Shown piece by piece: positions 45,569 to 59,912 of a DNA stretch of 64,000 nucleotides; position 1 is the stretch's first letter, and the number at the start of each line of letters is the position of its first letter. The stretch is from assembly GCF_022899245.1 (NCBI RefSeq), contig NZ_JALJAZ010000001.1:414501-478500 (forward strand), in the 5' to 3' direction. The notes under the pieces were generated by a model. The model was not told the origin of the DNA, did no database searches, and worked only from the letters and a program-made list of their open reading frames with translations. The position numbers and the translations under genes were made by a program. The DNA comes from Falsirhodobacter halotolerans. Its GTDB lineage: Bacteria > Pseudomonadota > Alphaproteobacteria > Rhodobacterales > Rhodobacteraceae.

Positions 45569-45569
<1 letters not shown>
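45009..45569 (+). CDS. atpH: F1Fo ATP synthase subunit delta
   Basis: Peripheral-stalk subunit (OSCP) linking F1 to subunit b, 186 aa. It begins with GTG after GAAAGGGTCGAC; the conserved start [19 protein letters not shown] supports this choice over upstream ATGs. The C-terminal [17 protein letters not shown] and [26 protein letters not shown] are typical. First gene of atpHAGDC; its stop overlaps the atpA start (TAATG). The 197-base upstream gap should hold the operon promoter, but no clear -35/-10 pair was identified. Confidence 0.95.
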
Positions 45570-47107
<1,538 letters not shown>

Positions 47108-47129
47108 GGGCGGGGCAGGGAGATAACAC

Positions 47130-49450
<2,321 letters not shown>

Positions 49451-49459
49451 GGGGATACC

Positions 49460-49858
49460 ATGGCCGATACCCTTCAATTCGATCTCGTCTCGCCCGAGCG
49501 GAGCCTGGCTTCGGTCGCCGCGACCGAGGTTCAGATCCCGGGGGCCGAAGGCGACATGACGGTGATGGCGGGGCATGCCCCCCTCATCACCAGCCTGCGC
49601 CCCGGCATCCTGAAGGCCATCGGTCCGCAGGGTCATCTGACCTATGCCGTGACCGGCGGCTTTGCCGAGGCGACCGGACCGTCCCTGTCGGTGTTGGCGG
49701 AAAACGCCATCCCGGTGGAGGAAGCCACGGCCACGGTCTTTGACGAACTGGTGGCCGAGGCGCGCAGCCTGGCCGAAGTGGCCTTGCCCGAGGATCGGGC
49801 GGCGGCGGAAAAGAAGGTCAGCGACATGATCGCGCTTCGTGCGGCCGCCGGTCACTGA
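49460..49858 (+). CDS. atpC: F1Fo ATP synthase subunit epsilon
   Basis: Small rotor subunit that couples gamma to the c-ring and can inhibit ATP hydrolysis, 132 aa. The N-terminal beta sandwich is seen in [40 protein letters not shown] and [16 protein letters not shown]; the C-terminal helices are short, as in other Rhodobacterales. Last gene of the operon, followed by a strong terminator. The Fo genes (a, b, c) are not here and are normally elsewhere in this order. Confidence 0.96.
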   Translation: MADTLQFDLVSPERSLASVAATEVQIPGAEGDMTVMAGHAPLITSLRPGILKAIGPQGHLTYAVTGGFAEATGPSLSVLAENAIPVEEATATVFDELVAEARSLAEVALPEDRAAAEKKVSDMIALRAAAGH

Positions 49859-49880
49859 GATTCCCGCTAAGATTGTATTC

Positions 49881-49915
49881 AAAAGGCCCGTCGCGCGTTG
49901 CGATGGGCCTTTTTC
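49881..49915 (+). terminator. Rho-independent terminator of the atp operon
   Basis: Stem AAAAGGCCC...CGC / GCG...GGGCCTTTTT with a small internal mismatch and a short loop, ending in five T, about 22 bases past the atpC stop. Confidence 0.85.
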
Positions 49916-49953
49916 TTGGGCTGTGACCTGCTAGTCTGCGGCGAACAACAGAT

Positions 49954-50316
49954 ATGCGGCCCATGAAATACATCACGTCCCCGTCCACGATCGCCATTGC
50001 CCAAGGGTCGAAGCTGCTCTTTTCGGATTTCGCGGATGGGGGGGAGATGTGGACCGGCCTTGGTCCGCGGGAACGCCGCCACCGCATCCAGTTCGACGCG
50101 GCGTTTCTGGCGCCCCCGACGATCATGGTGGGGATGGGCATGTGGGATCTGGGGCCCGATACCCCGGCGCGCGGCGACATTCAGGCCGAGAATGTCGGGC
50201 GCGACGGCTTCGATCTGGTGTTTCGCACCTGGTCGGACACGCGGGTGGCCCGGGTCCGCGCCGATTGGACAGCCATCGGCGCGGTGATGTCGGACAGCGA
50301 CTGGGACGTCGAATGA
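49954..50316 (+). CDS. H-type lectin domain protein
   Basis: A 120-aa protein matching the H-type lectin domain (six-stranded beta sandwich first seen in snail agglutinin). The typical core is SKLLFSDFADGGEMWTGLGP, RERRHRIQFDAAFLAPP and IMVGMGMWDLG, ending in an aromatic RADWTAIGAV. There is no signal peptide, so it is probably cytoplasmic or exported by another route. The sugar ligand is unknown. Start may be this ATG or the one 9 bases later; neither has a clear ribosome site. Confidence 0.8.
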   Translation: MRPMKYITSPSTIAIAQGSKLLFSDFADGGEMWTGLGPRERRHRIQFDAAFLAPPTIMVGMGMWDLGPDTPARGDIQAENVGRDGFDLVFRTWSDTRVARVRADWTAIGAVMSDSDWDVE

Positions 50317-50320
50317 CCGC

Positions 50321-51337
50321 TCAGCGGTTGTAGAGGCCTTCGTAGATCGGAACCAGCGTGTCCGTCTCGAACAGTGAGGATACGGAGGTGCCGTTCCACG
50401 TGTTCAGGATGGCCTGGGCGAACATCGGCGCGGTGGGCACGATGCGGATGTTGGGGCAGGCCTTCACCGCCTCCGTCGGCTCGATCGAATCGGTGATGAC
50501 CAGCGATTTCATGACCGATTTCGACACCCGTTCCACCGCCGGACCGGACAGGACGCCGTGGGTGATATAGGAATGCACCTCGGTCGCGCCGTTCTCGGTC
50601 AGCACCTCGGCCGCCTTGCACAGCGTGCCTGCGGTGTCGCAGATGTCGTCCACGATGATGCAGGTCTTGCCCTGCACGTCGCCGATCACCGTCATCTCCG
50701 CCACTTCGCCCGCCTTTTCACGCCGCTTGTCGACGATGGCGAGGGGGGCGTTGATCCGCTTGGCAATCTCTCGCGCGCGGGCGACGCCGCCCACGTCGGG
50801 CGAGACCACCATCACGTCGTTCAAGCGGCCGCGGAAGGTGTGTTCGATGTCCAGCGCGAAGATCGGCGCGGAATAGAGGTTGTCCACCGGAATGTCGAAG
50901 AACCCCTGGATCTGCGTCGCGTGCAGGTCCAGCGTCAGGATGCGGTCCACCCCCGCCTCCACCAGCAGGTTCGCGACCAGCTTGGCGGAAATGGGCGTGC
51001 GGGCCTTGGCGCGGCGGTCCTGACGGGCATAGCCGAAATAGGGGATGACGGCGGTGATCCGGTCTGCCGACGACCGGCGCAGCGCGTCGGTGATGATCAG
51101 CAGTTCCATCAGGTTGTCATTGGCGGGGTTCGAGGTCGGCTGGATGACGAACATGTCCTCGCCCCGGACATTCTCATAGACTTCGACGAAGATTTCCTGA
51201 TCGTTGAACCGCTCCACCCGCGCGTCGACAAGGCTGACGGCCATGCCGCGATGCACCGCCATACGGCGGGCGATGCCCTTGGCAAGGGTCATGTTGGCGG
51301 TGCCGGAAATCAGTTTCGGCTCGGTCAAAGCGGGCAT
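50321..51337 (-). CDS. prs: Ribose-phosphate pyrophosphokinase Prs
   Basis: Makes PRPP from ribose 5-phosphate and ATP for nucleotide, histidine and tryptophan synthesis; 338 aa. Motifs: [17 protein letters not shown] near the N-terminus, [20 protein letters not shown], the flexible catalytic loop [26 protein letters not shown], and the PRPP-binding [13 protein letters not shown]. The ATG follows AAGGA; an upstream in-frame ATG is not conserved. It feeds HisG, encoded in this window. Confidence 0.98.
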   Translation of the reverse strand: MPALTEPKLISGTANMTLAKGIARRMAVHRGMAVSLVDARVERFNDQEIFVEVYENVRGEDMFVIQPTSNPANDNLMELLIITDALRRSSADRITAVIPYFGYARQDRRAKARTPISAKLVANLLVEAGVDRILTLDLHATQIQGFFDIPVDNLYSAPIFALDIEHTFRGRLNDVMVVSPDVGGVARAREIAKRINAPLAIVDKRREKAGEVAEMTVIGDVQGKTCIIVDDICDTAGTLCKAAEVLTENGATEVHSYITHGVLSGPAVERVSKSVMKSLVITDSIEPTEAVKACPNIRIVPTAPMFAQAILNTWNGTSVSSLFETDTLVPIYEGLYNR

Positions 51338-51424
51338 GCGGGCTATCCTTGGCAGCGGAATCGACGCGTGACGCATAGCACCCCCGGCCCCCAAGGCAAA
51401 TGTCGGAAGCCGGTTTCGCACAGT

Positions 51425-52456
51425 TTATCCGCGAAGGTGGCCCAGAAACCGATCCACATCCGCGTCCGTGGTGTTCCAGGATGTCACCAGACGCGCCCCC
51501 AACGGATGATCCACGGTCTTGTTGAGGTAGTAGGACGCCCCTGCCGCCCGGGCGCGGGTATGCGCCGCCTCGGGGACATCGGCGAAGACGATGTTCGCCT
51601 CGCACGGATGGATCAGCCGTCCGCCGGGAATGCTCTCGATCCCACGGGCCAGACGCTGCGCGGCGGCGTTCGCCTGCCGGGCCAGACGCAGCCACAGCCC
51701 GTCCTGCAAATAGGCCAGCATCTGCGCCGAAAGATAGCGGTGCTTGGAAAACAGATGCCCACCCCGCTTGCGTCGCCGTTCGAACTCGGTCGCGCGCGCG
51801 GGATCGAACAGGATCACCGCCTCGACCCCAAGAAGCCCATTCTTGGTGCCGCCCAGCGTGACGATGTCGACCCCCGCCTTCCACGTCATGTCGGCGGGGG
51901 AGGCGTTGGTGGCGACCAGCGCGTTGGCGAACCGCGCGCCGTCCAGATGCACCCCCAGATCCGCCGCGCGGGCGATGGCCGTCAGCTCGGCGATCTGGTC
52001 GGGGGAATAGACGGTGCCAAGCTCGGTCGTGTTGGTCAGTGTCAGGGCGGCGGGCAGGGCGTTGTGAATCGACGCCGGCGTCATCCGGCCCAGCGTTGCG
52101 CGCAGGGCGTCGGGGTCCATCCGGCCGTCCGCGCCGGGGACCAGAACCAGCTTGCCGCCATCCATGAAGAATTCGGGGGCATTGCCTTCGTCCATCTGCA
52201 CATGGGCGGTGCTGTGGCACAGGGCGGCCCCCCAGGGCGGGCACAGACAGGCCAAGGACAACGAGTTCGCCGCCGTGCCCGTCGCCACCAGATAGACCGC
52301 CGCCTCGGGCGCCTCGAACACCTCGCGCACGGTGTGGCGGACCTGATCCATGATCGTGTCATGGCCATACGGCATCTCGGCCCCGGAATTGGCGCGCATC
52401 AGCGCATCCATCACCTCGGGCGGGACGCAGGAGGCGTTGTCGGAGCTGAAGAACAT
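51425..52456 (-). CDS. Low-specificity L-threonine aldolase
   Basis: PLP-dependent enzyme cleaving L-threonine or allo-threonine to glycine and acetaldehyde; 343 aa. It starts FFSSDNASCVPPEVMDALM; HLDGARFANALVAT provides the Asp that pairs with the PLP pyridine nitrogen, and TLGGTKNGLLGVEAV carries the Schiff-base lysine. The downstream region is complete. It is followed upstream by a cysteine-cluster gene one base away, probably on one transcript. Confidence 0.92.
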   Translation of the reverse strand: MFFSSDNASCVPPEVMDALMRANSGAEMPYGHDTIMDQVRHTVREVFEAPEAAVYLVATGTAANSLSLACLCPPWGAALCHSTAHVQMDEGNAPEFFMDGGKLVLVPGADGRMDPDALRATLGRMTPASIHNALPAALTLTNTTELGTVYSPDQIAELTAIARAADLGVHLDGARFANALVATNASPADMTWKAGVDIVTLGGTKNGLLGVEAVILFDPARATEFERRRKRGGHLFSKHRYLSAQMLAYLQDGLWLRLARQANAAAQRLARGIESIPGGRLIHPCEANIVFADVPEAAHTRARAAGASYYLNKTVDHPLGARLVTSWNTTDADVDRFLGHLRG

Positions 52457-52457
52457 G

Positions 52458-52904
52458 TTACGGCGTCTCCTCGATCAGGTAATCTTCCCAGTCTTCTTCG
52501 GATACCTGAAACTCCGGCACAGTCCAGCCTTGCACCGACGCGCCGGCACGGTGGATGGAGTTGCGGTCCCCCGTCAGCAGGTGATGCCATTCGGGCAGCG
52601 GATCGCCCTGATGCAACAGGCGATACGCGCAGGTGCGCGGCAGCCAATAGGCGATCTCGGGCAGTTTCTTCGGCGTCAGTTGCACGCAGTCGGGCACGAA
52701 ATCGTGGCGATTGGCATAGCTGGAACAGAGGCACGTCTCCCCATCCAGAAGCTTGCAGGCCAGCCGGGTGAAGGCGATCTCGTTCGTGTCCTCGAACTCG
52801 ATCTTGTTCAGGCAGCATTTGCCGCAGCCGTCGCACAGCGCCTCCCATTCCTGGGGGGTCATCTTCGACAGGGGGACGGTATCCCAGAAACGATCGCGCA
52901 TCAT
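52458..52904 (-). CDS. YcgN/UPF0260 cysteine-cluster protein
   Basis: A 148-aa protein with eight conserved Cys arranged as in the YkgJ/YcgN family: LCDGCGKCCLNKIE, then RLACKLLDGETCLCSSYANR, VPDCVQLTP and RTCAYRLL. These are thought to bind a metal or Fe-S cluster; no precise function is known. It is separated from the threonine aldolase start by one base. Confidence 0.92.
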   Translation of the reverse strand: MMRDRFWDTVPLSKMTPQEWEALCDGCGKCCLNKIEFEDTNEIAFTRLACKLLDGETCLCSSYANRHDFVPDCVQLTPKKLPEIAYWLPRTCAYRLLHQGDPLPEWHHLLTGDRNSIHRAGASVQGWTVPEFQVSEEDWEDYLIEETP

Positions 52905-52935
52905 GGCCTTCAGGTGGGGGTGCGGAAGGGAAAAG

Positions 52936-53862
52936 TCAAAGCGCGGACAGAAGGGCGCGGGCGCGGGCGCAATCGTCGTCCATCTGCGCGATCAGGGCGG
53001 GCAGGCCGTCGAACGTCATCTCGGGGCGCAGCCAGTCGATCAGCGCGACCGACAGATGCGCGCCGTAAAGATCGCCGGTGAAATCGAACAGGAAGGTTTC
53101 AAGGTTCGGCGCCTCTCCGTCGAACATCGGGCGCACGCCAAGGCTGGCGGCGCCGTCATAGGTGCCGCGATGCGGCCCGGTCAGCACATCCACCCGCACG
53201 GCATAGACGCCAAAGCGCGGGCGGTGCAGGCGCGACAGGGCCATGTTGGCAGTGGGATAGCCCAGATCCCGCCCGCGCTTTTCCCCGTGCAGAACCTCGC
53301 CCTCGATCCGGTGCCAATGGCCCAGCATCGCGGCGGCGCGGCGCGGGTCGCCGTCGGTCAGGGCGGCGCGGATGGCGGTGGAGGAGATCTCGTCCCCGTC
53401 GTGACCCACCAGATCGGCCAGCGTGACATCGAAATCATGCTCCGCCCCAAGGGAGATCAGCGTCTCGCAGGTGCCGGCGCGGTCGCGGCCGAAGGCGAAA
53501 TCGCGGCCCACCACCACGTGGCGGATGCCCAGGCCTTCAACCAGAACCTCGCGCACGAAATCGGCGGGGCGCAGGGTGGCCAGCTGTTCGGCAAAGGGCA
53601 ATTCATAAAGCCGTTCCACCCCCAGCTTCGCCAGGCGGTTGCGCCGCGCTTCGGCATTCATCAGGCGGAAGGGGGGCTGGAGGGGGGTGAAATATTCGCG
53701 GGGATGGGGTTCGAACGTCACGATGCCAAGGGGCCCGTTCCCCCGCGCCAGATCGATCACCGCCTGATGGCCGCGGTGCACGCCGTCGAAGTTGCCCATC
53801 GCGACCGAGGCGCCGCGCGCAGGGGCGGGCAGGTCACGCCAGTTGGTGAAAATGTCCATCAT
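52936..53862 (-). CDS. ribF: Bifunctional riboflavin kinase/FAD synthetase RibF
   Basis: Converts riboflavin to FMN and FMN to FAD; 308 aa. The N-terminal adenylyltransferase has AMGNFDGVHRGHQAVI and a HAGH-like HVVVGRDFAFGRDRAG; the C-terminal kinase has KRGRDLGYPTANMALSRLH and ETFLFDFTGDLYG. Both catalytic halves look intact. It lies 31 bases upstream of the cysteine-cluster gene and 57 bases downstream of the HAD gene, all on one strand. Confidence 0.96.
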   Translation of the reverse strand: MMDIFTNWRDLPAPARGASVAMGNFDGVHRGHQAVIDLARGNGPLGIVTFEPHPREYFTPLQPPFRLMNAEARRNRLAKLGVERLYELPFAEQLATLRPADFVREVLVEGLGIRHVVVGRDFAFGRDRAGTCETLISLGAEHDFDVTLADLVGHDGDEISSTAIRAALTDGDPRRAAAMLGHWHRIEGEVLHGEKRGRDLGYPTANMALSRLHRPRFGVYAVRVDVLTGPHRGTYDGAASLGVRPMFDGEAPNLETFLFDFTGDLYGAHLSVALIDWLRPEMTFDGLPALIAQMDDDCARARALLSAL

Positions 53863-53919
53863 CCGGTCCCGTTGGCCCCACGTCCCCCTATCGCGCAGGG
53901 GGGCGCGGGTTTCAAGGCG

Positions 53920-54810
53920 TCAGCGCAGGTGGCCGATGGCGAAGGTCGGCTCCAGCGTCTGTTCGATCAGCCATTTTTCCAGCAACGTCGCATCGGGATT
54001 GGCGGTGTCGTCGCCGAAATGCTTGGCCGCAAGGCCCGAGGTGATGAACAGCGAATCGATCCCTTCGCTCACGCCGCCCTGCACATCGGTCAGGATGCCG
54101 TCGCCCACGCACAGCGTGTCGGCATCGGTCAGGTCGGGGGCGATGGTCGCCCGCTTGCGCCGCGCCAGATCATAGATCGGGCGATGGGGCTTGCCGAGAT
54201 AGATGCTGCGCCCCCCGATCCGGTCATAGGCCTGCGCGATGGCCCCCGCGCACAGAACGCGCTGGTGGCCGATATCCACCTCGATATCCGGGTTGGCGCA
54301 CAACAGCGGCAGATCGCGCGCCTTGGCATCCGCCAGAAGGCCGTCGTAATCGGCCAGCGTGTCGGTCAGATCGTCGAACAGGCCGGTGCAGACGATGCCC
54401 TCGGCCTCTTTCAGGGGCACCCGTTCCACGGCGGGCTGCTGCGCGGCAAGGGCGGACAGATCGGCGGAAAGGTCGGAAAAGAACCCCTCGTCCTTGGGGG
54501 CGCCGACATGGTGCACGCGGCGGCCCACGGCCCCGGTCAGCATCGCGAACTGCGCCGCATCGCCCGAGGTGGCGACATCGTCCCACGCATCGCGCGGCAC
54601 GCCCATGGCGTCGATCTGTTCCACCACCGACCGTTTGGGGCGGGGGGAGTTGGTGACGAGGATCACCGTCCCGCCCGCGCGACGGAAGGTCTGAAGCGCC
54701 GTCACCGCGTCGGGAAAGGGGGCCACGCCGTCATGCAGGCAGCCCCAGATGTCGCAGAACAGCGCGCGGTATTGGCCCAGATCGGCCAGGGATTGAACGA
54801 TGCGTGCCAT
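53920..54810 (-). CDS. HAD-superfamily subfamily IIA protein (TIGR01459 type)
   Basis: A 296-aa NagD-like HAD protein. Motif I reads FCDIWGCLHDG: the nucleophile Asp20 is kept but the usual second Asp is Trp22. Motif II is VILVTNSPRP, then YLGKPHRPIYDLA (Lys) and VGDGILTDVQGG (motif IV). Replacement of the second Asp suggests altered or lost phosphatase chemistry. It overlaps the pyrophosphatase stop by one base. Confidence 0.85.
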   Translation of the reverse strand: MARIVQSLADLGQYRALFCDIWGCLHDGVAPFPDAVTALQTFRRAGGTVILVTNSPRPKRSVVEQIDAMGVPRDAWDDVATSGDAAQFAMLTGAVGRRVHHVGAPKDEGFFSDLSADLSALAAQQPAVERVPLKEAEGIVCTGLFDDLTDTLADYDGLLADAKARDLPLLCANPDIEVDIGHQRVLCAGAIAQAYDRIGGRSIYLGKPHRPIYDLARRKRATIAPDLTDADTLCVGDGILTDVQGGVSEGIDSLFITSGLAAKHFGDDTANPDATLLEKWLIEQTLEPTFAIGHLR

Positions 54811-55745
54811 CAGAGCGCCAGAACCGGAATGATCTGCTTCTTGCGGCTCATGACGCCCGGAAGCACCACCGTGTCGCCCGCGACCGTCACCCCGAAGCTG
54901 CGTTCGGCGATGCGTTTGACCAGATCGTTCGGCACGAGCAGCGTCGCCTCCTCGCGCAGGATGTCCACCACGAACAGCAGCACCTGATGCGCGCCGTCGG
55001 CGGCCGCGACCTCGGGCATCGCGGCGATCAGCGCGTCCTTGCGCGACAGGATCTGGGCGGGGCTGGTGGTTTCCAGAACCGACACCCGCAACTCCGTCCC
55101 GTCCACGGTGTATTCCTTGCTGTCCATTGTCAGCAGGGCCGCTTCGGAAAAGGCCGAGACGTCGGATTTCGCGGCGAACATCTCGGCCGCGAAATCGGCG
55201 ATGTCCACGCGCAGGTCGTGGGCCAGCGCCTCGGCCACGGCGCGGTCATGGGGCGTGGTGGTGGGGCTGCGGAATTCCAGCGTGTCCGACAGGATGCAGG
55301 ACAGCATCAGCCCCTTGATGTGACGGGGGGCCTTGTCCACCGCGCTGCCCATCAGGTCGTGCATGATGGTGGCGGTGCAGGCCAGCGGGCGGATGGTGAT
55401 GTCGATCGGGCCCTTGGTGGTCAGCCCACCGACCAGCAGGTGGTGGTCGATGATCTGGACGATGGCCGCGTCGGCGATGGTGTCGGGCAGTTCGGCGGGG
55501 TTGTTGGTGTCCACGATCACCACCTCCTCGCCGGGGGCGAGGGTGTCCAGAAGGGCGGGCACCTCGACGCCCCAATGGCCCAGAACGAACATCGCTTCGG
55601 TGTTGGGGGTGCCCAGAACGCGGGGGGTGGCGGGGGTCTCGCGCATCTCGGACAGATACCAGGCCCAGACGATGGCCGAGGCGGTGGAATCGGTGTCGGG
55701 GGATTTGTGGCCGAAGACCTGAAGCATCGCGGGGTTCCCGTTCAT
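54810..55745 (-). CDS. ppaC: Manganese-dependent (family II) inorganic pyrophosphatase
   Basis: A 311-aa DHH-family enzyme hydrolysing pyrophosphate. Motifs: VFGHKSPDTDSTASAI, VIVDTNNPAEL, the eponymous DHH in QIIDHHLLVGG, and a C-terminal DHHA2-like region with SRKDALIAAMPE and SRKKQIIP. There is no CBS insertion. The first of two in-frame ATGs (6 codons apart) is used; neither has a clear ribosome site. It is coupled to the HAD gene. Confidence 0.92.
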   Translation of the reverse strand: MNGNPAMLQVFGHKSPDTDSTASAIVWAWYLSEMRETPATPRVLGTPNTEAMFVLGHWGVEVPALLDTLAPGEEVVIVDTNNPAELPDTIADAAIVQIIDHHLLVGGLTTKGPIDITIRPLACTATIMHDLMGSAVDKAPRHIKGLMLSCILSDTLEFRSPTTTPHDRAVAEALAHDLRVDIADFAAEMFAAKSDVSAFSEAALLTMDSKEYTVDGTELRVSVLETTSPAQILSRKDALIAAMPEVAAADGAHQVLLFVVDILREEATLLVPNDLVKRIAERSFGVTVAGDTVVLPGVMSRKKQIIPVLAL

Positions 55746-55943
55746 GAAGATATGCGGTCGTTATAGGGGGGCATCCCCGGCTTGTCACCTCGGGCGCCGC
55801 CCTCTTTTGCGGCGTTTTGCGAACGGGTATTGCGTCTGGCGCATGGCGGGGTTTCGCCTTTTCAGCGTTGTCCGCAGGGGGGTGCGGGCGCATCTTGGGG
55901 ACAAGACGAAACGATCCGCAATCCGAACCGAAAGGCCCGTCCG

Positions 55944-56141
55944 ATGACCACCCTGACCGCAAACACCCCCGTCGCCGCTTCCCCCGCCTCGCTGGGCCTG
56001 TGGGCCAAGCTGGTCACCGCGGCAAGCATCTTCGGCGCCTCGGTCCGCGTTTCGGCGGCGATCCGGTCGCACCGCACCCCCGACGTCGCCGATCTGGACG
56101 TGCTGGGCATCAACCCCGCCGATATGCCGAAAGTCTACTGA
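55944..56141 (+). CDS. Uncharacterised 65-aa protein
   Basis: Small protein with an Ala/Ser-rich N-terminus, an amphipathic segment (LGLWAKLVTAASIFGASVRV) and a C-terminal VADLDVLGINPADMPKVY. The ending loosely recalls DUF1127-type small proteins (LxDIGL...RADI), but no family can be assigned. AAAGG lies upstream of the ATG. It is preceded by a 198-base gap and overlaps convergent TraB/GumN by seven bases. Confidence 0.6.
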   Translation: MTTLTANTPVAASPASLGLWAKLVTAASIFGASVRVSAAIRSHRTPDVADLDVLGINPADMPKVY

Positions 56142-57115
56142 TCCAGACGGCGCAGCGCGTATCCGTCGGCTTCCAGGAGGGACAGCACCCCGTCCCGCCC
56201 CGGCAGGTGCAGCGCGCCCACCGCCACCACGATGGGGCCGGTTCCGGCCTCATCCTCGATCACCGGCATCCAGGCACGGTTGCGCAGGGTGATCAGCGCC
56301 GTTTCCGCCTCGGCAAAGGTGGCGTCGACCTCGGGTTCGGTCAAGGTGCCGTCCTCGATCGCCATCAGGCGCATGAATTCCCACATCACCCGGATATGCC
56401 CGTCGAAATAGGATGAGGCCAGCGTCACCGCGACATCTTCCGAGAGCGGCTCCAGCGGCAACGAGGACCGGATCAGGTCCAACTCCTCCTCCGGGGGGAT
56501 GTTGTCGAACAGGGTGAACAGCGTGTCATAGGGTTCGACCGCGCGGACAGGGATATCCCGGTCCTGCGCCATGGCGATCAGCCGTTTGTCCAGACCGTTG
56601 TCGAACCCGCTTTGCATGGCGCAAGGCGGCATCCCCAGCAACATCGAGATATACCACGGCTTCATCTTGGCCGTCATGAAGCCGGGAATCCCCCGTTCCT
56701 CCATCGCCACGCGCAGCGCGTCCCATTCGGCGGGCGGCAGGCGTTCGGGCAGGGTGGGGCCGGACATCACGCTCATCGCCTCGGGGTGTTCGGCCATGTG
56801 ACGCGCAAGGGCGGCCTCCTCCTCCGGCCCGGCCTCCACCAGAAGATGAGTGGCGCCGTCCAGATGGGGGGCGAGGCCTGCGGCCCAGTCCTCCATCCGC
56901 AGATCGTTCAGATGATAGGTGCCGATGACCACGATCCGCCGGTCATCCTTCGTCGCCTGCCATACCGTGCCGTCGGGATGGGGATGGGCCGCCGTGGCCG
57001 CGTCAAGCGCCGCACGCTGGTCGGCGGGCAGCGCGTCGATCAGGTTTTTGCCTTCGCACAGGGCAAAGGCCGGCGGGGCAACCAGCAGGGCTGCGGCAAG
57101 AACAAGGTGTTTCAT
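56135..57115 (-). CDS. TraB/GumN family protein
   Basis: A 326-aa exported protein: signal peptide (LVLAAALLVAPPAFA) then a TraB/GumN domain. Paired GxxH motifs are VVIGTYHLND near the N-terminus and VAVGALHLPGRDGVLSLLE near the C-terminus, with conserved Glu in VEAGPEEEAAL. Members are thought to be metal-dependent periplasmic proteases of the TIKI type; activity here is inferred from fold only. The start is fixed by the signal peptide. It lies divergent from groES. Confidence 0.87.
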   Translation of the reverse strand: MKHLVLAAALLVAPPAFALCEGKNLIDALPADQRAALDAATAAHPHPDGTVWQATKDDRRIVVIGTYHLNDLRMEDWAAGLAPHLDGATHLLVEAGPEEEAALARHMAEHPEAMSVMSGPTLPERLPPAEWDALRVAMEERGIPGFMTAKMKPWYISMLLGMPPCAMQSGFDNGLDKRLIAMAQDRDIPVRAVEPYDTLFTLFDNIPPEEELDLIRSSLPLEPLSEDVAVTLASSYFDGHIRVMWEFMRLMAIEDGTLTEPEVDATFAEAETALITLRNRAWMPVIEDEAGTGPIVVAVGALHLPGRDGVLSLLEADGYALRRLDQ

Positions 57116-57179
57116 CCCGGCAGCCTGACATGTCCGCCGCCTGTCGCCAAGAGCCACGAAAAATCGCGGGGAGGGGGCG

Positions 57180-57208
57180 TTGACAGAGCCGGTGGCCGTG
57201 CATAGCTT
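57180..57208 (+). promoter_or_regulatory. Promoter of groESL
   Basis: TTGACA at the -35 position and TAGCTT at a 17-base spacing, directly upstream of the CIRCE element, so HrcA bound there would overlap the start of transcription. Confidence 0.6.
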
Positions 57209-57216
57209 GCGGCCCG

Positions 57217-57243
57217 TTAGCACTTCCACAGGGTGAGTGCTAA
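57217..57243. promoter_or_regulatory. CIRCE operator of groESL
   Basis: TTAGCACTT-N9-GAGTGCTAA, the binding site of the heat-shock repressor HrcA. The left arm differs from consensus (TTAGCACTC) at its last base; spacing of nine is canonical. It lies 35 bases before groES. Confidence 0.93.
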
Positions 57244-57278
57244 AGACATTCATTCGAACCTGAGGGAGCGTTTCTCAG

Positions 57279-57566
57279 ATGGCATTCAAACCGTTGCACG
57301 ATCGTGTTCTGGTCCGTCGCATCGAAGGCGATGAAAAGACCAAGGGCGGCCTGATCATCCCCGATTCCGCCAAGGAAAAACCCGCCGAGGGCGAGATCAT
57401 CGCCGTGGGCGAAGGCGCCCGCAAGGACTCGGGCGAGCTGATCGCACCGTCCGTCAAGGTGGGCGACCGCATCCTGTTCGGCAAGTGGTCGGGCACGGAA
57501 GTGACGCTTGAAGGCAAAGAACTGCTGATCATGAAGGAAAGCGACATTCTCGGCATCATCGCCTGA
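57279..57566 (+). CDS. groES: Co-chaperonin GroES
   Basis: A 95-aa heptameric lid of the GroEL chamber. [21 protein letters not shown], the mobile loop [18 protein letters not shown] and [14 protein letters not shown] are typical. AGGGAGCG precedes the ATG. Under CIRCE control and cotranscribed with groEL 43 bases downstream. Confidence 0.98.
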   Translation: MAFKPLHDRVLVRRIEGDEKTKGGLIIPDSAKEKPAEGEIIAVGEGARKDSGELIAPSVKVGDRILFGKWSGTEVTLEGKELLIMKESDILGIIA

Positions 57567-57582
57567 GATCCGCCTTTCTTAA

Positions 57583-59250
<1,668 letters not shown>

Positions 59251-59275
59251 GCTGCCGTTTCCTTTCAGGAAACAC

Positions 59276-59302
59276 GGGGGCGTCCTTCGGGGCGCCCCTT
59301 TT
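59276..59302 (+). terminator. Terminator of groESL
   Basis: GC-rich hairpin GGGGGCGTCC-TTCG-GGGCGCCCC (one bulge) followed by TTTT, about 25 bases after the groEL stop. Confidence 0.75.
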
Positions 59303-59412
59303 CGTTTGGCAGGTTTCCGCGCATCCGGGTTGACAGGGGGAACCCGGCGCTTGCCAGACACGCCGCTGGCCCGCATCGTCCGGGGCAACGACAACAACCC
59401 CGGACAGTGAAG

Positions 59413-59880
59413 ATGTTGATGCGCGCCACCCTCGCCCTGACGCTGATGCTTGGCCTTTCGGCTTGTGGTGGGGGGATGACGCCCGTCTCCCGCGGGGCGA
59501 CGCCCGATGTGAACGTGCCCGCCGGACGGGCCGAGGTGGCGCGGATGGTGGACAAATACGCCGACCATTACGGCGTTCCGCGCACGCTGGCCCACCGCGT
59601 CGTGCGCCGCGAAAGCACCTACAACCCCGCGGCCCGCAACGGCTCCTATTACGGGCTGATGCAGATCGCCCCCCAAACCGCGCGCACCATGGGCTTTTCG
59701 GGCGAGGCGGGGCAGCTTCTGGATGCCGAAACCAACCTGCGCTATGCGATGAAATACCTGCGCGGCGCGTGGATGGTGTCGAACGGGTCCGAGGACACCG
59801 CCGTCAAATGGTATAGCCAGGGCTACTATTATGAGGCGAAGCGCCAGAACCTGCTGGTCGAGACCGGCCTCCGCTCCTGA
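59413..59880 (+). CDS. Lytic transglycosylase SLT-domain lipoprotein
   Basis: A 155-aa lipoprotein with lipobox LGLSAC (Cys18), then a compact SLT domain. The catalytic glutamate is E67 in VVRRESTYNPAARNG, followed by YYGLMQIAPQTARTMGF and the NLRYAMKYLRGAW helix. Such enzymes cut the glycan strand of peptidoglycan with formation of anhydro-MurNAc. The ATG is used; a GTG two codons upstream is an alternative. Confidence 0.92.
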   Translation: MLMRATLALTLMLGLSACGGGMTPVSRGATPDVNVPAGRAEVARMVDKYADHYGVPRTLAHRVVRRESTYNPAARNGSYYGLMQIAPQTARTMGFSGEAGQLLDAETNLRYAMKYLRGAWMVSNGSEDTAVKWYSQGYYYEAKRQNLLVETGLRS

Positions 59881-59912
59881 TCTTCGTCATCTCCATCCTT
59901 GCCCTTGCCGCC

